Assembly: GCF_900110995.1 (NCBI RefSeq)
Contig: NZ_FOJF01000001.1
Coordinates: 2,187,199-2,251,198, forward strand
Direction of reading: 5' to 3'
Length of the DNA: 64,000 bases
DNA from: Chitinophaga sp. YR573
Lineage (GTDB): Bacteria; Bacteroidota; Bacteroidia; Chitinophagales; Chitinophagaceae
Below the pieces are notes generated by a model. That model was given only the letters and a program-made list of their open reading frames with translations. It had not been told where the DNA came from and searched no databases. Shown here piece after piece: positions 45,316 to 54,062 of this stretch. Every line of letters begins with the position of its first letter. Positions within the stretch are counted from its first letter, which is position 1. Position numbers and translations under genes: made by a program.

Positions 45316-45880
45316 AAAAGATAATTGATTTGATAAACGATTTTGTTAACAATAGTCATAAGCAAACACTAATCAAAAAGCAAAAACATAAGTATATCAG
45401 CACGCTATCAAAGCGCATCATAAGCAAGCAGTAAACCAATCCCGAAATTGCTACATACCCAAACAAAAGGCACATAGCATTTCAGCTAAAATTTGTTTTA
45501 TCAACGAAATTTATTCAGAGAATAAAATGAGTTGGATCAATAAAACAATAACAATAAGAGTTGAATAAATTAATTGCTGGAATTTCACCAGTTCAAGTAA
45601 TAAGCAATAAGTACGATTTTTACGATTTTAGTTTTATCTGTAACCCGGGTCTCCTCAATATATCCCTACAATACATCATTAACCTAAATTGTCTCCCAGT
45701 ATTATAAGTTACGAATTAGTCTACCAAATTTAAATTTTCGATTTGGTTCCGCGGATTAGATTCTGTTGTCAATGTTAAATTCTTGTTGTAATTACGTGCA
45801 ATTTAGTTAATAATACCTTAATATCCGCATACAATTTTAGTGTTATCTTTTCACACTAACTCATTCATTATCAAAAAAAT
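45316..45880. other. AT-rich intergenic region upstream of susC pair 2
   Basis: These 565 bp hold no gene that I can support. ACGATTTTGTTA at 45337-45348 is shared with the region upstream of susC pair 1. A direct repeat TACGATTTT occurs twice at 45612-45629. On the minus strand TAAATTTG (45725-45732) is an exact -7 match but lies 410 bp from susC. No terminator for susD pair 3 was found, so read-through from pair 3 is possible. Confidence 0.5.
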
Positions 45881-47311
45881 TTAATTATAACCAGGGTTCT
45901 GATGCCCCTTCAAAGCCGGACTTAGATCTATTTCACGTTGTGGTATAGGCAAAATTACTCTATCAGCCCCAGCCTTCTTATCTTGATCTGCTGTACGTAA
46001 AGAAAATCCTCTTCTCAGCAAATCCATTCTGCGATGTCCTTCAAAACAAAGCTCTTTACGCCTTTCATTTAAGATCGCATTAATAAGGTCTGTTCCACTC
46101 GCAAAACTGTTGATATCCCATACTGCCAGACCGGCTCTTACACGCAGACTATTCATCAGGTCTATAGATTCCTGGTTCACTCCATTTAATGTTGCCAGCG
46201 CCTCCGCACGGTTCAGGTACATTTCAGTAACCCTTATCAGTGGTGCATTATCCTTACTGGTAGATACATTCGGGAACTTCAGTGAAAACCGGCGCACCTC
46301 ACGGTTAGCGGCCGTTCCTTCATCACTCATCGCATAACGCAGATCATTCGCTTCCTGCGCAAATGCCTGTATCAATTCATCCGTAAAAGGACAATCGCCT
46401 CTTCCGCCTGCACTTACCGGACGGTAATAGGTAGACCAGCTACCACTTCCCGTATTAGGATTATCAGTATCCGTATTCTGAATAGAAAACACGTCCTCTG
46501 CGGAATTCGCATCATAAAAACTATAATTTCCTGCCAGTGTATAATAAGGTGCATCCAGCACTGCCTTCGCATAAGTAGCCGCCTTATCCCACTCTTCGCG
46601 GTATAAATATAATCTGGACAATAATGCATTAGCTGCTCCTTTTGTAGCACGACCTCTTGCCAGTGCCGCATCCGCAAACGTATCACCCAGGTCCGGCAAC
46701 GCTTCCAGCAAATCCTTTTCTATCTGTAACTGTACCTCGTTCACTGTTGCCCTGGATGGATAAGTAATAGTACCATCAAATGCCTGTATCACCAGCGGAA
46801 TTCCAGGCTGCGCACCCTGTCCTACCTGGTAAGGCTGTGCATACAGATTCAATAACTGGAAATATAAAATGGCCCGCATAAATTTTGCCTCCGCCACATA
46901 CATCTTCCGGTTCACATCTGAAAATGAAGGGTCCAATATCCCCGGTACACGATCCACTACTGCATTCGCACCCATAATAGCATCATAATGCAAACGCCAC
47001 ATCTCACTCACATAGGAATTACCAGGTGCTGTTGTAAAAGTACCAATGTCCTTTATCCCAAGTACTCCTACGTAATTGACGTTATCTGCCATAAACTCGG
47101 CAATGGCCTGAGGCTCACCACCGAATACTTCCAGTCGCTGGGAACGGCTGTATACACCATATAAAGCACTTAACGCAGTACTGCCGGAAGTGAATACCTC
47201 TCCGGAAGAAATAGCCTGCTCCGGTTCCAGATCCAGTTTGTCGCTACAGGAAAAGATCCCTGTCACAGTGATTCCAGCCAGGAACCATATCAATATATTA
47301 TGTCGGTTCAT
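45881..47311 (-). CDS. RagB/SusD family nutrient-uptake lipoprotein (pair 3)
   Basis: This lipoprotein is 476 residues from the ATG at 47311 (an ATG at 47320 would add three residues). The lipobox ends TGIFSC, followed by SDKLDLEPEQAISSGEVFTS. The helical core has AEAKFMRAILYFQLLNLYAQPY and ALLSRLYLYREEWDKA. The C-terminus has NERRKELCFEGHRRMDLLRRG and IPQREIDLSPALKG..NPGYN, typical of RagB/SusD. It starts only 1-10 bp after the stop of susC pair 3, so the two are translationally close. Substrate unknown. Confidence 0.93.
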   Translation of the reverse strand: MNRHNILIWFLAGITVTGIFSCSDKLDLEPEQAISSGEVFTSGSTALSALYGVYSRSQRLEVFGGEPQAIAEFMADNVNYVGVLGIKDIGTFTTAPGNSYVSEMWRLHYDAIMGANAVVDRVPGILDPSFSDVNRKMYVAEAKFMRAILYFQLLNLYAQPYQVGQGAQPGIPLVIQAFDGTITYPSRATVNEVQLQIEKDLLEALPDLGDTFADAALARGRATKGAANALLSRLYLYREEWDKAATYAKAVLDAPYYTLAGNYSFYDANSAEDVFSIQNTDTDNPNTGSGSWSTYYRPVSAGGRGDCPFTDELIQAFAQEANDLRYAMSDEGTAANREVRRFSLKFPNVSTSKDNAPLIRVTEMYLNRAEALATLNGVNQESIDLMNSLRVRAGLAVWDINSFASGTDLINAILNERRKELCFEGHRRMDLLRRGFSLRTADQDKKAGADRVILPIPQREIDLSPALKGHQNPGYN

Positions 47312-47321
47312 TGTGTACATT

Positions 47322-50315
47322 TTAAAATACCAGGTTAACGCCTATAGTAATTGTTTTAGGCTGAGGAAGTGAAAAGAATGATTCTCCTGCTACCTGCCCG
47401 TTAGAGCCGTATCCAGAGACTTCAGGATCTGCTCCGCGGAATCCTTTTTTAGTGGCTGTCCATAAGTTCTGCCCCAGTACATACACACGCGCACTGTTTA
47501 ATACATGTGTGTTGCTCAGTAACGCGGCTGGCAGATTATATCCAAGCGTCAATGTCTTTAAACGCAGATAAGATCCATCAAATAATTGCGCGGTAGACAC
47601 CTGTGCAATATTATTCTGACTACTCCAGGACGCACTTGTAGCGGAAGGTGCAAATGCTTTGTCTCCTGGTTGCTTCCAGTAATTGAGCAGGTCCTTGCTT
47701 ACATTTAATCCATAAGTAGGATTATCCAGATACTGGAATTCTGATAACATCACTTTATTACCGGTAGAGAAATAGAAGTTTATACCCAGATCAAAATGTT
47801 TATACCGGAATGTATTATTAAATCCACCCGTGAATTTCGGCAGAGCACTGCCGGCTATTACCTGGTCATTGCTCGTAGGTGCTGTTGTGGCCTTACCATC
47901 TTTGGTATACCACTCAGGATCACCTGTCTCCGCATTAATACCTTTATATCTTATCAGATAAAATGAGTTCAGTGAATAACCCTGTATTGCACGTTGTCCG
48001 TTATACGAACCTATAATAAAATTCCTCCCTTCTTCATCTCTCGTATCAGATGGCAACTGTGTTACTATATTTTTCAGATACCCTGCATTCAAAGAGGTTG
48101 TCCATTCAAAATCTTTGTTCTTAACAACCACACCTGTTATTTGCAGGTCCACACCATTGTTCTGCATCTTGCCGGAATTCTTGGTACCATAACCAAAACC
48201 GGTAGTAGAAGGAAATGCTACATATAACAGAACGTCTTTCGAATTCTTGCGGTAATAATCAATATTCAGTTGTAGTCTGTTATCCAGTGCATTCGCTGCC
48301 AGTCCGATGTTTAACTGACCAGTAGATTCCCATCCCAGGTTAGGATTGCTCGCCTGTGTAGGTCTTAATCCTGGTTGTCCGGCATAGTTGGCATCTGTGC
48401 CGGCAGTATATAATGCCAGGTAATCATAATAACCAATGCGGTCATTGCCTGTAACACCATAACTGGCCGTCAGCTTCAGATAATTAATAAAGTCTGCAGA
48501 GCGCATAAACTGCTCCTGCGATATTACCCAGCCCGCAGAAACAGCCCAGAAATCACCATACTTTTTATTACTGCCAAAACGGGAAGATCCATCCCTTCTA
48601 AAGGAGGCTTCCGCCATATATTTATCCTTGTACCGGTAATTTGCTCTGAAGATATACGATTCCAACGCCCACTCTTTTCCTGTTGCGGAAGTAGTAACAG
48701 GTACAGAAGCAGATCCCACATTCAGTAACTTATCACTGGTAAATCCACTGCCACTTACTTTGATATCATCATAACGGGCCGTCTCAAAACTATGCGCTGC
48801 CAGCAATTCAATGTGATGGTCCTGCGTAAAGTTTTTTTCATAATTCAGACTGTTCGTAGTTAACCATTTATTATCCTGCCAGATAGTACGTCCGCCAGCG
48901 CCACCGGGAGTAATCTTTTCAGATCTGCGGTAACGTTCTTCTGTTTGTAACTGGTCAATACCCCAGTCACTTTTTATCCATAAATGATCTGTGATGTTAA
49001 TTGTCGCATAGGCGTTACCGGTATTACGACGGGTATAATATTTATTCCTGTTTAACCCCACTACAGCCAGTGCATTATTGGCAGGATCAGCAAACTGTCC
49101 GTCATCAGTATATGCAGGTGTAAAAGGTGTATTCAGGTATCCTGCAGTGAAAGGTGCCACCAGATCACCTTCCACAAGAATGCGGTCCATATCTGTATAA
49201 GCAGTGGTGAAGTTCACACCAAAATGCACCCGTTTACTCATGCTATGTTCCAGGTTCAAACGGCCAGTCAGTTTCTTCAGATCATTCCCGATAACAAAGC
49301 TTTCCTGATTCAGGTAACTGCCTCCCAGGTAAAACTTCGTTTTATCATTTCCGCCACTGGCAGAAAGCGAATAGTTATTCGTTTTGCCTGTTCTTTTTAC
49401 TGCATCGGCCCAGTCAAATCCTTTTGCAGGGAAATCTACGGTTGGCCTGCCGGTTACCTTTGTGATATAATCATTATAGTAATTACGGTACTCATCTGCA
49501 TTCAATACCTTCAGCGTATTCGTAGGTTTTGCCCAGCCTGTATAATAATCCAGCTGCACCTTTGTTTTACTATTGGTAGCACCTCTTTTTGTCTTTATAA
49601 GTACAACCCCGTTAGATCCTCTTGAACCATAGATAGCAGCAGCTGCCGCATCTTTTAATATAGTAATGGATTCGAAATCATCAGGATTCAATTCCAACAA
49701 GGGATTCAGTGCTGCTCCTCCGCTATAGAGCGTACTATACTGACCATCACTCAAAGGCACGCCATCCACTACAAATAACGGTTGTCCACCTGCTGTAATG
49801 GACGCAGCCCCACGTATCCGCAGTAAAGAAGCAGCTCCCAGTAAACCGGAAGAATTCGTCATCTGCACACCTGCTGCCTGTCCCTGCAATAACTGCTGCG
49901 GAGTAATGGCCGGAACATTCTCCACTACATCAGATTTCAGTACGGATACCGCTTCTGTTGTATAGCGTTGTGTTTGCTGTCCGTAACCAACTACCACAAC
50001 CTCGGAAAGTCTGGACTGATCTGGCTTCAACCTTACATCCAGCCAGGTGGTAGCAGCATCTGCTTTCAGTTGTTTATTGGCATAACCTACCATGGAGAAG
50101 ATCAATTCCTGTGCACCACCAACAGGAATAGAAAATGTGCCATCCTCTCCGGTGGCAATACGGTAAGTGGAACCTTTAATGCGTACAGTTACACCCGGTA
50201 ACGGAGCTCCACTGCTATCGGAAGTTACTTTGCCTGTAAGTGTTCTGATTTGGGCAATAGCGGGCAATATATAAATAACTGGCAGCAGCAGACAGAGGAA
50301 TACACCTTTTTTCAT
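47322..50315 (-). CDS. SusC/RagA family TonB-linked outer-membrane transporter (pair 3)
   Basis: This protein is 997 residues from the ATG at 50315 (MKKGVFLCLLL), chosen because it gives a proper signal peptide; the open frame extends 21 codons further upstream. A regulatory-like domain (LTGKVTSDSSGAPLPGVTV), a plug starting VVVVGYGQQTQ, RIRGAASITAGGQPLFVVDGVPL and a barrel ending GVNLVF follow. It imports an unknown substrate with TonB and the SusD encoded right after it. The gene upstream on the same strand is a dead transposase homologue, not the usual sigma or hybrid sensor regulator. Confidence 0.95.
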   Translation of the reverse strand: MKKGVFLCLLLPVIYILPAIAQIRTLTGKVTSDSSGAPLPGVTVRIKGSTYRIATGEDGTFSIPVGGAQELIFSMVGYANKQLKADAATTWLDVRLKPDQSRLSEVVVVGYGQQTQRYTTEAVSVLKSDVVENVPAITPQQLLQGQAAGVQMTNSSGLLGAASLLRIRGAASITAGGQPLFVVDGVPLSDGQYSTLYSGGAALNPLLELNPDDFESITILKDAAAAAIYGSRGSNGVVLIKTKRGATNSKTKVQLDYYTGWAKPTNTLKVLNADEYRNYYNDYITKVTGRPTVDFPAKGFDWADAVKRTGKTNNYSLSASGGNDKTKFYLGGSYLNQESFVIGNDLKKLTGRLNLEHSMSKRVHFGVNFTTAYTDMDRILVEGDLVAPFTAGYLNTPFTPAYTDDGQFADPANNALAVVGLNRNKYYTRRNTGNAYATINITDHLWIKSDWGIDQLQTEERYRRSEKITPGGAGGRTIWQDNKWLTTNSLNYEKNFTQDHHIELLAAHSFETARYDDIKVSGSGFTSDKLLNVGSASVPVTTSATGKEWALESYIFRANYRYKDKYMAEASFRRDGSSRFGSNKKYGDFWAVSAGWVISQEQFMRSADFINYLKLTASYGVTGNDRIGYYDYLALYTAGTDANYAGQPGLRPTQASNPNLGWESTGQLNIGLAANALDNRLQLNIDYYRKNSKDVLLYVAFPSTTGFGYGTKNSGKMQNNGVDLQITGVVVKNKDFEWTTSLNAGYLKNIVTQLPSDTRDEEGRNFIIGSYNGQRAIQGYSLNSFYLIRYKGINAETGDPEWYTKDGKATTAPTSNDQVIAGSALPKFTGGFNNTFRYKHFDLGINFYFSTGNKVMLSEFQYLDNPTYGLNVSKDLLNYWKQPGDKAFAPSATSASWSSQNNIAQVSTAQLFDGSYLRLKTLTLGYNLPAALLSNTHVLNSARVYVLGQNLWTATKKGFRGADPEVSGYGSNGQVAGESFFSLPQPKTITIGVNLVF

Positions 50316-50657
50316 CAATGATTTTTTATCTTTTACAGCAGGTCGTGGCTTGTGATCTTTAAATGGCAAAATTTGCATACAGTACCTTATATGCAGCTAC
50401 ATTTCCCCCGTGTCCTTATTAATTATTTTGATTGATATATCGAAAAATGCTCACGCAATATATAAAAAATATTAAAAAGATATAGATGCTGTCAGAAGGA
50501 TTAAGATATTGATAAAGTGAAAATCGGGGATTTCCGCAGCTGGGAACTGCCAGAATTGGGCACAAGGATATAAGGCAAGCGGTAGGATTACCGCCTGCGC
50601 GCTCATCAACCAAAATCTAAATCCGGTATATCCAGATCTAAATAAAATCTTTAATAC
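50316..50657. other. Intergenic region between the transposase homologue and susC pair 3
   Basis: This region of 342 bp contains a hairpin at 50575-50598 (GCGGTA / TACCGC, loop GGAT, extended by GC pairs) just after the transposase-homologue stop on the minus strand. It also has a short palindrome GCAAAATTTGC at about 50368-50378 near susC. No exact -7 element and no gene were recognised. Confidence 0.4.
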
Positions 50658-51341
50658 TCAGGAAAGGCTTAGTGGCTGAGCCTGTAACAACTCCAGTAAC
50701 GTTTCATAAATATCCTCATTCCGGTTATTATACCGGAATTCGCATTCCTTCAGATGCAGGTAAACGGTACTGCGGTTAAGACCTTTGAACTTGGCAAGCC
50801 GGTGTTTGGTCAATCCCCAGAAAGCATCAATATCTTCTGCTCTGGCAATCGTTCCTTCATTCTCCAGGTTGTACAGACGGTATTGGCCAAGATCTGCCAC
50901 ATTGCTGAAACGGCGCATCTTCTCTGCTACATTCTGTGTTTCCAGTATGGAACGGCTGCTTCTCACAGCAGAATGTATCATAGAACGGCTTACATCCGGG
51001 AGTATCTCGGTATGCAACCTGTTAGATGACCTGTAAATTCCGAATACCACCGGTTTAATGTTTCGGCTAACGTCTGTCTTTACAGAAACGGAAGAGTCTT
51101 GCGGGTGATGAACGGTTTGATCTATGACCTGTGGTCGACCTTTGTAATCTGCGGGCAATAAGGATTCACAATGACGGGCTATCTGCTGGCGAATTTTCTT
51201 CAGGTAACTATTTACAGTTACTCTGCTTACTCCACTAATGCTGGCAATCTGGGTGGCAGTAAGATCTTCGGCAAACAGCCGCAGTATCTCCTTAAATTTA
51301 CGCTCAGATAAGTGAGCGCCCTTTAAGTATTTGTTTTTCAT
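50658..51341 (-). CDS. IS1595-type transposase homologue lacking the catalytic residues
   Basis: This intact 227-residue protein aligns end to end with IS1595/ISXO2-type transposases. The N-terminus LSERKFKEILRLFAEDLTATQ and helix-turn-helix (about 27-50, IASISGVSRVTVNSYLKKI) are kept. So are PVVFGIYRSSNRLHTEILPD (97-116), FWGLTKHRLAKFKGL (174-188) and YLHLKECEFRYNNR (194-207). The catalytic sites are gone: EIDESYFG is replaced by QVIDQTVHHPQ, the middle HTDG/YTDG Asp motif by unrelated residues, and HINGIE by RAEDID. The frame has no stop or shift. It is likely a domesticated DNA-binding protein, perhaps a regulator of the susCD genes downstream. Confidence 0.75.
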   Translation of the reverse strand: MKNKYLKGAHLSERKFKEILRLFAEDLTATQIASISGVSRVTVNSYLKKIRQQIARHCESLLPADYKGRPQVIDQTVHHPQDSSVSVKTDVSRNIKPVVFGIYRSSNRLHTEILPDVSRSMIHSAVRSSRSILETQNVAEKMRRFSNVADLGQYRLYNLENEGTIARAEDIDAFWGLTKHRLAKFKGLNRSTVYLHLKECEFRYNNRNEDIYETLLELLQAQPLSLS

Positions 51342-51357
51342 GAACTAATGAACTAAA

Positions 51358-51385
51358 AGAGGTTAAAATGGCATGATAAACCTCT
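51358..51385 (-). repeat. Inverted repeat upstream of the transposase homologue
   Basis: AGAGGTT (51358-51364) and AACCTCT (51379-51385) are perfect inverted arms 14 bp apart, 17 bp upstream of the start codon at 51341. It could be an operator or a leader hairpin. Confidence 0.4.
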
Positions 51386-51470
51386 CACTTTTTAACGGGT
51401 ATGCAGGGGCCTTTTATACAAGCGGCTAAAAGGGGAGTATGAATGCGGGCCACTAGATTATTTGGCTAAA

Positions 51471-51512
51471 TGCAGAAGGCTCAATACATTTCATTGTATT
51501 GAGCCTTCTGCA
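51471..51512 (-). terminator. Strong hairpin after the MMPL exporter gene
   Basis: A perfect 18-bp stem (51471-51488 with 51495-51512) has a 6-nt loop, 18 bp after the stop of the exporter gene. The T-tract on the minus strand is weak (TTTAG), but the position and stem strength fit a terminator. Confidence 0.7.
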
Positions 51513-51529
51513 ATATGTTAGCACTGCTA

Positions 51530-53950
51530 TTATTCTTTGTCGTCAAGCCCCAGCTCGGCTATATCAACATCTTCTTCTTCATCAACCGGACTCCTCCATT
51601 GCTTCTTTTGTGCTTTCTTAAGCAGCGATTTCTCCATCCACAACAATAATGCTGGTAATATCGTCAGGTTGGTGATCATTGCCAGTATCAGCGTAAGCGA
51701 AGTCAGCCAGCCCAATGCCTTGGTACCACCAAACTCAGAAAAACTGAATATCATAAATCCGGCAAACAGGATCATAGATGTATATATGATACTAAGCCCT
51801 GTTTCATGGATCGTTTGCTTTACAGTAGCTGAAATATCCAGGTTGTTATGAGGCAATTCCTGTTTAAAATTCACCAGGAACCTGATCGTTACATCTATCG
51901 CTATCCCCAATGCCACACTGAATACCAGTACTGTAGATGGTTTGAGCGCAATACCTGCCCAACCCATTACACCTGCGGTTACAGCCAGCGGTATCATGTT
52001 CGGAATAATAGATATGATCAGCATTCTCCAGGAACGGAAAAGATACAGCATACAGAATATGATCAGTACAAATGCCAGCAGGATACTTTCCGTTAAACCA
52101 TTGATGATAAATCGACTGCCTTCCAGGAATATCACACTGGTACCTGTAAAGGTCACTTTATACTGCGCAGTGTCAAAGATCGCATTCACCTGCGGACGTA
52201 ATGAATCCAGCAGGATAGGCAATTCACGGGAACCAACATCCGCCATATTCACACTCACACGTGCCACCTGCCGGGTACTGTCCATAAAGGAAGATACCAG
52301 TCTGGTGAATGTGGCTGCTTCTTTACTGGCATTCGCATCACCACCTTTCATACGCAGGTAAGGTGCCAGGAAGCCAATATCAAACTGATTAGGAATACCA
52401 TAGTTAGATGAATCACCATTATAATAAGCCTGCTTTGCAAACTTGATACCTTCTGCTACAGAAAGCGGACGGGCAAAAGATGGTTGCGCTGTGATAAGTT
52501 TAGACAACTCATCCAGTTTCTCCAGCGTCTTCAGGTTGATCACCCCATTCTTTTTCTTTGTATCCACAGAGATCTCCAGCGGCATTACCCCCTTGAAGTT
52601 CTGCTCAAAGAATTTCAGGTCCGTATACAGTTTATCACTTTTAGGAATATCGTCCAGCATATACGCTTCTGACTTCAACCGTAACATACCTGTTACAGCT
52701 ACCACTATCATGAAGCCTGTAATAACATATACCCATGCCCTGTACCGGAATACCAATGCTGTAAGACCGTTCAGCAATGCACGGAAAAGAGGGTTATCCA
52801 GGTAACTGGTATGTTTGGTCTTTGGTGCCGGCAGATAACTAAGTACGGAAGGAAGGAATATAAAGGAGATCAGGAAGATGAACATGATGTTCAATCCTGC
52901 GACTGCCCCAAACTCACGTAAGATAGAACTCTTGGTAAAACAGAATACACCAAAACCAATGGCAGCTGTCAGATTCGTGAAAAGGGTAACAATACCCATT
53001 TTCTGGATCATATGCACCAGTGCACGTGTTTTGTTGCCATCCTTCGCATATTCAATATGATACTTATTAAGGAAGTATACACAGTTCGGAATACCGATTA
53101 CTACAATCAATGGCGGTATCAGTCCGGTTAATAAAGTGATCTTATACCCCAGCAATACAATAGTAGCTACAGACCATATCACTCCGATAGCAACAACGAT
53201 CATAGACATTAACACCGAACCAAAAGAACGGAAGAAAAGGAAAAGGATCAGTGCTGTTAATACAAAAGATAGTTTCAGGAACAACTTCAGCTCATCAGCT
53301 ACCTTGGTTGCCATGATGGTACGGATCAGCGGCAAACCGCTCATTCTTATCTCTGTATGATGCTTTTTACCAAATGCGGTACCCAGCGCCATAATGTTTT
53401 TTACCACCTCTATACGTCTGGCGGTGTTCATCACTTCTTTGTTGATGTTCACCAGCATCATATATGCATGTGTATCCGGATTATACAACAGCCCTTTATA
53501 AAAAGGTAATGTATTGAATAAACGGTCCAGGCTATCCAGCACTACCTGCTGTTTCAGATCCCCTTTAAAAAGAGGTCCGGCAGCCAGCTTATGTGTACTA
53601 TCGTTTTTTACCAGGTTAATGGCAAACGGCACACTCAGTACATTCTCAACAAATTCAACCTTTTTCAGGTCCTTGTTCAGCTGTACATAGTCTTCAAAAA
53701 AATCTGTCTTAAAAAAATCATCTGTTTGTACCCCTATCACCATAAGGTTTCCATCTTCTCCAAACAGCTTCTTAAATTGCTGATAATCTTTGTATTTCAG
53801 ATTATCAAGAGGAATAGATTTGTTGGCCTCATAGGATAATTCCACCTTGCTGGCATAATAAGCCATCACAGCAGAGCCGGCAAGCAATAATACCAGTAAC
53901 GGTAGCCGGAATTTTAGGACGAAACCCGCCAGGCGTTGCCACATAAGCAT
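51530..53950 (-). CDS. MMPL/RND family transporter
   Basis: This 806-residue inner-membrane protein has the two-fold RND plan: one N-terminal helix (about 12-30), a periplasmic domain, and a block of membrane helices (about 215-385) with GLIPPLIVVIGIPNCVYFLNKYH. A further helix (about 405-425), a second periplasmic domain and a second block (about 625-780, with SVALGIAIDVTIRFLVNF) follow. The sterol-sensing/patched-like sequence places it in the MMPL/HpnN-type RND group, which moves lipids or hydrophobic compounds. The tail is very acidic (VDEEEDVDIAELGLDDKE). No membrane-fusion or TolC partner is nearby. Confidence 0.9.
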   Translation of the reverse strand: MLMWQRLAGFVLKFRLPLLVLLLAGSAVMAYYASKVELSYEANKSIPLDNLKYKDYQQFKKLFGEDGNLMVIGVQTDDFFKTDFFEDYVQLNKDLKKVEFVENVLSVPFAINLVKNDSTHKLAAGPLFKGDLKQQVVLDSLDRLFNTLPFYKGLLYNPDTHAYMMLVNINKEVMNTARRIEVVKNIMALGTAFGKKHHTEIRMSGLPLIRTIMATKVADELKLFLKLSFVLTALILFLFFRSFGSVLMSMIVVAIGVIWSVATIVLLGYKITLLTGLIPPLIVVIGIPNCVYFLNKYHIEYAKDGNKTRALVHMIQKMGIVTLFTNLTAAIGFGVFCFTKSSILREFGAVAGLNIMFIFLISFIFLPSVLSYLPAPKTKHTSYLDNPLFRALLNGLTALVFRYRAWVYVITGFMIVVAVTGMLRLKSEAYMLDDIPKSDKLYTDLKFFEQNFKGVMPLEISVDTKKKNGVINLKTLEKLDELSKLITAQPSFARPLSVAEGIKFAKQAYYNGDSSNYGIPNQFDIGFLAPYLRMKGGDANASKEAATFTRLVSSFMDSTRQVARVSVNMADVGSRELPILLDSLRPQVNAIFDTAQYKVTFTGTSVIFLEGSRFIINGLTESILLAFVLIIFCMLYLFRSWRMLIISIIPNMIPLAVTAGVMGWAGIALKPSTVLVFSVALGIAIDVTIRFLVNFKQELPHNNLDISATVKQTIHETGLSIIYTSMILFAGFMIFSFSEFGGTKALGWLTSLTLILAMITNLTILPALLLWMEKSLLKKAQKKQWRSPVDEEEDVDIAELGLDDKE

Positions 53951-54050
53951 CGTTGTAATTTGGTAAGGCCGTAAAGGTAATCAAAGTTGTCTAAAAAACT
54001 GGGCGATTTGCTTATAGAACAGTAAGTGTCATAAAGTAATAACATATAAC

Positions 54051-54058
54051 TATTTTTG
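54051..54058 (+). promoter_or_regulatory. Candidate -7 element right before porZ
   Basis: TATTTTTG is an exact TAnnTTTG match that ends only 4 nt before the porZ ATG at 54063, which would give a leaderless or nearly leaderless mRNA. No good -33 was found. Confidence 0.4.
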
Positions 54059-54062
54059 ATGC

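Noticed and set aside
45725..45732. TAAATTTG on the minus strand as promoter of susC pair 2
   Set aside because: It lies 410 bp from the start codon in very AT-rich DNA where chance matches are expected.
50419..50613. 64-codon open frame between the transposase homologue and susC pair 3
   Set aside because: No recognisable motif, and it contains the hairpin at 50575-50598.
50590..51420. Complete insertion sequence around the IS1595-type protein
   Set aside because: No paired terminal inverted repeats or target-site duplication could be seen around 50658-51341, and the catalytic residues are missing, so it is not an active element.
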